Origin: CAZOIA01 sp964579675
Lineage (GTDB): Bacteria; Planctomycetota; Phycisphaerae; UBA1845; PWPN01
Direction of reading: 5' to 3'
Length of the DNA: 38,749 nt
Assembly: GCA_964579675.1 (NCBI GenBank)
Contig: CAZOIA010000031.1
Span: 1-38,749, forward strand
Shown: positions 33,991-38,749 of the stretch, piece by piece
Layout: every line of letters begins with the position of its first letter
How positions within the stretch are numbered: the stretch's first letter is position 1
Translations under genes and position numbers: made by a program
Notes under the pieces: generated by a model
The model's database searches: none
The model's input: only the letters and a program-made list of their open reading frames with translations
What the model was told of the DNA's origin: nothing

Positions 33991-35400
33991 TCATCCCCGG
34001 TTGAGCAGAATGGAGATCGTGAACGTCCCCCCCATGGTGGACGCCGCCGAAATCGAGCCCCCAAGCAGCGCCACCAGCTTCCGGCAAAGCGACAAACCCA
34101 GACCGCAATGTTGACCGATCGCACCGCGGGCCACGTCGCCTCGCCAGAACCGATCGAATACTGAACCGGTCTGCTCTTGGGTTATAGCGCTGCCCGTATT
34201 GCTGACCCGCAACTGGATCCGACCGTCGTCCGAGAACAACGCGATACTGATCCGCCCCCCGGCGTCGGTGTACGTGACGGCGTTGTCGAGGATGTTGTGG
34301 AGCACGACCTCCAGCTTGCTGCGATCGGTGGTGAGACTGCACGCGCGAGCCAACTCCCAATCGATCTGTAGCCGGCGCTCGCGGGCCCGTCGGGCCAACG
34401 GCTCCCAGCATGCCTCGAGGAGTTCGCCCAGATCGACCTCCTCTCTTGCCACCTCCAACTGCTGAGCGTCCGCCCGGGCCAGTCCCAACAGGTTGTCCAC
34501 CATCTGCTGCATCTGCTCGCAGATCGACAGGCATTCGGTCATGCCCTGGCGATAGGCGTCCGGTTCGCGCGGTTTCGCCAAGGCGACCTCCAGTTGGGAC
34601 CGCAAGCCCGCCAGGGGCGTTCGCATTTCGTGGGCTACGTCCGCCGTGAACGTTTTCTCACGCCTGAAGGCGGCTTCCAGGCGGGCGAGCAGATCGTTGA
34701 GGCCCACGACGATCGGCATCAGCTCGCCGAGGGCTCCCGCGGGCTCGATCCGGGCCGCCAGATCGGACTCACCCACGTCGGCAATCTGAGCGGCCAGATG
34801 CGCCACCGGCCGCAGACCACGCCCCACCGACCACACCAGGACGGCCACAGAGGCGAGGATGGCCGTTGCACATACGCTGACGAGGAGCAGCCTCAACCGG
34901 GAGAGCGTTCTCTCGATCCCGGCGGTCTCGCGCCCGACCACGAGAGTGACTTCTTGCCCCCCCCGGCGGTGGCGAGTACCCCGATCCTCCTGTCGCGGCA
35001 CGAATGTGATACCGGCGATGCGGCCCGGCCGACCGTCTGGCAGGTTGACCGATTGATACACCGGCGCGTCGATGGGCCCGCTGACGCGATCGAGGTCGCG
35101 CCCCCTGAGCGAGGCGGACCGGGCGAAGACCTGATCGTCAGCCAGCCAGAACTCATAGTACTCCGCATGATCCGAGGGCCGGAACTCGGGCAGGCTGTCC
35201 TCGTCGATCTCGAGTTCCAATTCGCTGTGCTCCTGCTCCATCAGGGCAGCCAGCGAGCGGGCTTTCGCACCGAGTGAGTCGTCAAACTCAGCCCAGAGCG
35301 ACGCGTGCACCACTGCGTACAGGACCAGGCTGGAGGCTGACCAGACCAGCGCCGTTCCGATCGTCGTGCCTGACAGTAGCCGGGCCCGAAGCGTGCGCAT
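33991..35400 (-). CDS. Membrane sensor histidine kinase
   Basis: A 469-residue sensor kinase. Membrane helices lie at about 13-33 and 170-192, enclosing a periplasmic sensor of about 135 residues rich in acidic residues (EQEHSELELEIDED). A HAMP domain follows (about 190-245). The phosphoacceptor is His257 in ADVAHEMRTPLAGL, and the ATPase domain has the N box (LHNILDNAVTYT) and G box (CGLGLSLCRKLV). The ATG overlaps the stop of the response regulator by one base (TGATG), so the two are co-translated. The architecture resembles metal- or envelope-stress-sensing kinases of the CusS/QseC type. The acidic sensor and the neighbouring acidic PepSY-like protein hint at cation sensing, which is inference. 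Confidence 0.95.
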   Translation of the reverse strand: MRTLRARLLSGTTIGTALVWSASSLVLYAVVHASLWAEFDDSLGAKARSLAALMEQEHSELELEIDEDSLPEFRPSDHAEYYEFWLADDQVFARSASLRGRDLDRVSGPIDAPVYQSVNLPDGRPGRIAGITFVPRQEDRGTRHRRGGQEVTLVVGRETAGIERTLSRLRLLLVSVCATAILASVAVLVWSVGRGLRPVAHLAAQIADVGESDLAARIEPAGALGELMPIVVGLNDLLARLEAAFRREKTFTADVAHEMRTPLAGLRSQLEVALAKPREPDAYRQGMTECLSICEQMQQMVDNLLGLARADAQQLEVAREEVDLGELLEACWEPLARRARERRLQIDWELARACSLTTDRSKLEVVLHNILDNAVTYTDAGGRISIALFSDDGRIQLRVSNTGSAITQEQTGSVFDRFWRGDVARGAIGQHCGLGLSLCRKLVALLGGSISAASTMGGTFTISILLNRG

Positions 35401-36074
35401 CAGACGGATTCCCCCAACACGTAGCCCTGACCCCGGCGCGTGTGGATCAGGCGGGGCAGACCGGAGCCTTCGATCTTCTTGCGCAGATACCCGATGTACA
35501 CGTCAACGACGTTGCTCTCCGCTGACGAGTGAAAGTCGTACAGGTGCTCCCAGACGTCGCTGCGGGAAACGACCTTCCCGGCGCGGAGGGCCAGGAACTC
35601 CAGCAGTGCGTACTCGCGTGCGGTCAGGTCGATTTGCTTCCCCGCCCGCCGCACAAGCCGGGCCGCGGTATCGACTTCCAGGTCGCCGACCCGAACCAGC
35701 GGGTCCTTGACATCGTACTTCCGGCGCACCAGAGCCCGGACCCGGGCTAGAAGCTCCTCGAAGGCGAAAGGCTTGACCAGATAGTCGTCCGCGCCAAGAT
35801 TCAGACCCTCAACGCGATCGGCAACCGTATCCCTGGCGGTCAGAATCAGGATTGGGACGGGGTTGCCTGCCTGGCGCAAGCGGCTCAGGATCGTAAGCCC
35901 GTCGATCTGAGGCAGCATCAGGTCCAGGATGATGGCGTCGTACTCGTTCGACCGGGCGTACCAGAGCCCTTCGTCGCCGTCGGCGGAAGCGTCCACCGCG
36001 AAGCCGGCCTCCCGCAGGCCCTGCGAGACCGCCTTGCGCAAGGGTGCATAGTCCTCAATGATCAACACGCGCAT
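35400..36074 (-). CDS. OmpR/PhoB-family response regulator
   Basis: A 224-residue cytosolic transcription factor starting MRVLIIED. An in-frame ATG at 36137 would add 21 residues that fit no receiver domain, so 36074 is preferred, though neither has a strong ribosome-binding site. The receiver domain has Glu7/Asp8, the phosphorylated Asp51 (ILDLMLP), Thr79 and Lys101 (YLVKPF). The C-terminal winged helix (about 128-222) shows DLTAREYALLEFLALRAGKV, SNVVDVYIGYLRKKI and RRGQGYVL, typical of OmpR/PhoB. It is encoded between the PepSY-like gene and its kinase. It may control its own operon through the 11-base direct repeat at 37045-37066. Confidence 0.96.
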   Translation of the reverse strand: MRVLIIEDYAPLRKAVSQGLREAGFAVDASADGDEGLWYARSNEYDAIILDLMLPQIDGLTILSRLRQAGNPVPILILTARDTVADRVEGLNLGADDYLVKPFAFEELLARVRALVRRKYDVKDPLVRVGDLEVDTAARLVRRAGKQIDLTAREYALLEFLALRAGKVVSRSDVWEHLYDFHSSAESNVVDVYIGYLRKKIEGSGLPRLIHTRRGQGYVLGESV

Positions 36075-36168
36075 CGCGGCAGTGCCCAAAAGAGCGGCAA
36101 CCAGAGCCGCCTGCTCATCGGCCCCGGTTGCCGTCATTATAGCACACGCTGAAAACTGGCTATCCTGG

Positions 36169-36954
36169 TCAATCGTGGTCCTCGTCCTCGTCGTGGTCCT
36201 CGTCGTGGTCCTCGTCGTCGTCCTCGTCGTCGTCCCCGTCGTCGTTATCGTGGTGGGAGTGCTTTTTCCCCAAGACCTTTCCCGTCGGCGAGATAAGGAC
36301 CTCGCGCTCCTTGCCGTCGATCTTGGCTTCGATCTCGTACAGGACGATCATCTTCTTCTCATATTCCAGTTTGGCGCCCGCGGGGAACTTCTCGGCCGCG
36401 GTGGCCTTCACCGCGGCAGGGACTTGGTTGGGGTCAACCTCTTCCTCCAACTCAACCAGTTCACCGCTGGCGGTGACCTTCGCCTCGTGCTCTCGCCCGT
36501 CGGCCTTCCACTGGGCCTCGTACAACACCACCCCGCGTTCCTTCTCTCGTTCCACCTCGGTAATGGTGGCGCCTCGGGCATGCTTCAACAGGGCCTCCCG
36601 GGCCTTGACCGGTACCTGATCCAATGGAATCTTCTCTTCATCGCCATCGTCGTCGTCCTCCTCCTCCACCTCCCTCTTGAGCAGGGCGCCGTCGGGAGCC
36701 ACTTTGATCTCGATCTCTTTGCCGTCCGCGACCCATTCCGCCTCGTAGGCGGTCTTGCCGTTCTTGGTCTCCCGTTCGATCTCCTTAATGGTTGCGCCAC
36801 CGGCCTCTTTGAGAATGGTCGCTTTGACGGCGGCCGGTACCTGGTCTATCGAGACCTTCTCCTCATCCTCGTCGCCGTTGGCCAAACCCGTGACTGCGAC
36901 CCCGACCACCAGGGCCAAGCCCACCAGCGCCAACTGTACCCGTCGCTTCAACAT
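36169..36954 (-). CDS. Secreted triple PepSY-like protein with acidic His-rich tail
   Basis: 261 residues from the ATG at 36954, preceded by GGAAAGGAA. A signal peptide spans about 1-26. Three similar units of about 70 residues follow (starting near 35, 109 and 174), each beginning with a DQVP or NQVP motif, then an AVKAT-type helix and a YEAEW/YEAQW/YEIEA strand. This is the pattern of PepSY-like (beta-lactamase-inhibitor-like) domains. Acidic Asp/Glu linkers separate the first and second. The tail (229-261) is almost only Asp, Glu and His, and could bind divalent cations. It is first in an operon with the regulator and kinase, a common PepSY-like pairing. It may act as a periplasmic accessory to that sensor. 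The function is inferred. Confidence 0.88.
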   Translation of the reverse strand: MLKRRVQLALVGLALVVGVAVTGLANGDEDEEKVSIDQVPAAVKATILKEAGGATIKEIERETKNGKTAYEAEWVADGKEIEIKVAPDGALLKREVEEEDDDDGDEEKIPLDQVPVKAREALLKHARGATITEVEREKERGVVLYEAQWKADGREHEAKVTASGELVELEEEVDPNQVPAAVKATAAEKFPAGAKLEYEKKMIVLYEIEAKIDGKEREVLISPTGKVLGKKHSHHDNDDGDDDEDDDEDHDEDHDEDEDHD

Positions 36955-37033
36955 GGCAGAGTTCCTTTCCGGGACATTCCTGATCCGGTCTTCAAGAGCC
37001 GCCGAATGTCCCACACTGGCGACTCCAATCAAG

Positions 37034-37066
37034 ATCATAGGGATGGAACGTGAGAGGACGATGAGA
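37034..37066 (-). promoter_or_regulatory. Candidate regulator-activated promoter of the PepSY-like operon
   Basis: On the plus strand GGAACGTGAGA (37045-37055) and GGACGATGAGA (37056-37066) form an 11-base direct repeat matching at 8 of 11 positions, the spacing used by PhoB/OmpR-type dimers. On the minus strand this lies just upstream of TATGAT (37039-37034), a -10 candidate about 80 bases before the gene. No -35 is seen, as at activator-dependent promoters. Confidence 0.35.
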
Positions 37067-37127
37067 AACGATGGTGTCACCCGCTTTTTTTGCGTGCGGA
37101 TTCGGTCAATCCGGGCGCCCAGGCGAA

Positions 37128-38612
37128 TCACTCGGCCAGTTTTTTCAGGAGGCCCGCGGCGGTGTGGACCATCATTTCGCCGCCGCCGGGTTGGATGCGG
37201 GAGTTGACCGTCTCATAGCTGCCTTCGGTAAAGGCCTTGCGGGTCGGGATGTAGCCGGGAGCGTCGTTGGCGAGTTCCATGACCAGCGTGGTCTTGAACG
37301 GTGAGGCCTTCTTGATGGCCAGCCCCAGGTCCACGAAGACCTCGCCGGGCATGGTCACGATGGCCACCTCCGGGCTGAGCCGGAAGACCTGGACCTCGAT
37401 CGGCAGCGTCGGGCCCTTACGCAGTTGCAAGGCCATGATCTTGTAAGCCTCCACCTGCTTGAGGAACGGCAACTCGCGGGTGCCGATTTTGGCCATGTCT
37501 CGGGCGGCCTGGGCGACCTGCTCAGGCGTGTAGCGTTGCAGCGGGGCGGCCACGGTCGCGCTCCGCACCGCCAGTGAGGGGCGCTCGATCCGGCTCAGCC
37601 TCGCCAGCTCGTCCCGCACCGTCCCCGCCAGCATGGACCCGATCTCCTCAGCACTGCGTCTGCCCTTGACGCTCACGTCAATGTGATTGATGTCGCCGCA
37701 CGTGCCGATGCCGAAGAGCGAGACGAGATCGCCGCCCAGTGCCTCGCGCAGCGACTTCTCAAGATAGTACGGATAGTCGGCCGAGTACGCGGTGCCGCCG
37801 GTCGTATCCAGATGCAGGGCAAAGACGGTCAGCAAGGCCAGCCCCCGGTCGCTCTCAACGTCGCGCAACAGGACCATGCCGACCTCGGGATCGATCGGTC
37901 CCGCGGGCCGAACGACATCCGGGTTCTGCTGGCCCGGATTGAACCGCACGCTCCTGTCCTTCATGTGGAACCGGCGGTTGAACGACAACCGCGTCTCGCG
38001 GGCAACTCCTGCATCGAGATGTACGGGTCTGGCCGCAGCCCGGGCCCGGGTGATGACCTGGACCAGCTTCTCGGCCAGAATGGCGGGGTAGTCGACCGTC
38101 TCGTGCGGGTCGTGCCCATGCCGGGCAACCGCCCGATCGTGCAGGTGGTTCCGCAGGGCCCCGAAGTAGAGCGGCCCGGTGTGGGCGTGCGTGGCCGCGA
38201 TCACGATGTTGGCAACCGGGATGCCCGTCTCCCGGCTGGCCCGTTGCCGGGCCCGGCTCGAGACCCCGGGACAAAGACCGATCAGGTCGCACACTACCAG
38301 CGCCGCCCGCTCATCGCCCTGGGCAAAGACGATCGCCCTGGCCTGAAGCGGGTCGTGCGTGCCGGTGTTGATCCGCTCGTGGAAATAGCCGCTCATCCGG
38401 TAGCCCTGCGGTGGCGTGATGTCGACGACCGCCACCCCAGCCGTCAGTGGGGCCGCCCCGGTGGTTCCTTCGACTGCGTCGGCGGCCGGTTCGGCAGCAG
38501 GGGTTGGCGGCAGACCGGTCAGCACCGGTACCAGCATCGACAGAACGATCCCAATTCCATATCTCACGAGAGTTGGCCCTGTATTCCGGAGACCCTTGTT
38601 AATCCTCTGCAC
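37128..38612 (-). CDS. Secreted ceramidase-like hydrolase lacking the usual Ser
   Basis: A 494-residue protein related to the N-terminal domain of neutral/alkaline ceramidases. The start is uncertain: a GTG at 38612, or a GTG at 38567 that begins a neater signal peptide (RYGIGIVLSMLVPVLTG). Conserved features are DITPP (about 64-68), the zinc-site motif THAHTGPLYF (His142, His144), His267 in FALHLDTTGG, and SADYPYYLEKSL. The nucleophile motif GDVSPN of ceramidases reads GDINHI (306-311), so the Ser is Asn309. The metal-site pieces remain. It is probably a metal-dependent hydrolase or esterase of a different specificity, exported to the periplasm. Many planctomycetes carry several such paralogues. 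Its upstream region (38613-38749) shows no recognisable gene or promoter. Confidence 0.85.
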   Translation of the reverse strand: MQRINKGLRNTGPTLVRYGIGIVLSMLVPVLTGLPPTPAAEPAADAVEGTTGAAPLTAGVAVVDITPPQGYRMSGYFHERINTGTHDPLQARAIVFAQGDERAALVVCDLIGLCPGVSSRARQRASRETGIPVANIVIAATHAHTGPLYFGALRNHLHDRAVARHGHDPHETVDYPAILAEKLVQVITRARAAARPVHLDAGVARETRLSFNRRFHMKDRSVRFNPGQQNPDVVRPAGPIDPEVGMVLLRDVESDRGLALLTVFALHLDTTGGTAYSADYPYYLEKSLREALGGDLVSLFGIGTCGDINHIDVSVKGRRSAEEIGSMLAGTVRDELARLSRIERPSLAVRSATVAAPLQRYTPEQVAQAARDMAKIGTRELPFLKQVEAYKIMALQLRKGPTLPIEVQVFRLSPEVAIVTMPGEVFVDLGLAIKKASPFKTTLVMELANDAPGYIPTRKAFTEGSYETVNSRIQPGGGEMMVHTAAGLLKKLAE

Positions 38613-38749
38613 GATTCGCCCGTCCTCACAATACGCGCTGGTGCCGTTAGGGGCAACTTGCCGGCAGTGAGTCTCGGCTCGGGGTCCATGACATTTTGGG
38701 CGGCTCGTCGGAAAGCGCCGCCCGCCAAGTGTTTCCGAACCGCGACCGT
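38613..38749. other. Upstream region of the ceramidase-like gene, window edge
   Basis: These 137 bases should include the minus-strand promoter of the hydrolase gene. I see no clear -10/-35 pair, repeat or start of another gene. Confidence 0.3.

Noticed and set aside
36058..37053. 331-residue hydrophobic Val/Leu-rich frame on the plus strand
   Set aside because: Its hydrophobic start is the complement of the Asp/Glu/His tail codons of the PepSY-like gene. It has no ribosome-binding site or family.

Overview
The window is GC-rich (about 65%) chromosomal DNA, most likely from a planctomycete (phylum Planctomycetota; the class cannot be settled from this stretch). Supporting signs are Tat-exported oxidoreductase and isomerase homologues, a long MoxR/DUF58/VWA operon with DUF4175-like and coiled-coil partners, PQQ-propeller giants, NPCBM and PepSY-like proteins, and many short dispersed repeats between genes. 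I see no rRNA, tRNA, CRISPR array, insertion sequence or phage gene.

Layout. (1) 1-8051, a glycan and small-molecule region: a small lipoprotein (-), a Tat-exported fucose-isomerase-fold protein (-), a divergent secreted parallel beta-helix protein resembling GH141 (+), a Tat-exported Gfo/Idh/MocA oxidoreductase (-) and a divergent Nramp-superfamily transporter that lacks the canonical metal motif (+). (2) 8052-8364, the only gene-free stretch above 300 bases, holds short tandem repeats and two perfect hairpins between convergent genes. (3) 8365-9974 (-), two lipoproteins: a TPR protein and an OmpA-like one. (4) 10231-33924 (+), twelve codirectional genes forming one or a few transcription units: a propeller-TPR-propeller protein, an alpha/alpha-toroid protein, MoxR ATPase, DUF58, a BatA-like VWA protein, a second VWA/amidotransferase-fold membrane protein, a DUF4175-like protein, a secreted coiled-coil protein, a TPR protein with a four-cysteine knuckle, an NPCBM protein, and two HtrA relatives. 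(5) 33991-36954 (-), a PepSY-like triple-repeat protein followed by an OmpR-type regulator and its histidine kinase. (6) 37128-38612 (-), a ceramidase-like secreted hydrolase.

The plus-strand operon reads as one envelope machine. A MoxR AAA+ ATPase would act on VWA/MIDAS proteins (DUF58 in the cytosol, two VWA proteins in the membrane). These sit with membrane and periplasmic coiled-coil scaffolds, carbohydrate-binding and propeller proteins, and an HtrA module of three protease domains, of which only one keeps its catalytic triad. This assembly, and the pseudoproteases in particular, is the best candidate for an undescribed system.

The second theme is repeats. The larger gaps inside the operon are filled by short repeats of at least four unrelated types: heptamer arrays, a 28-bp tandem, a 39-bp tandem and decamer repeats. 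Some repeat-like sequence also lies inside coding regions, in the signal peptide of the coiled-coil protein and as purine-rich inserts in the VWA domains of both membrane VWA proteins.
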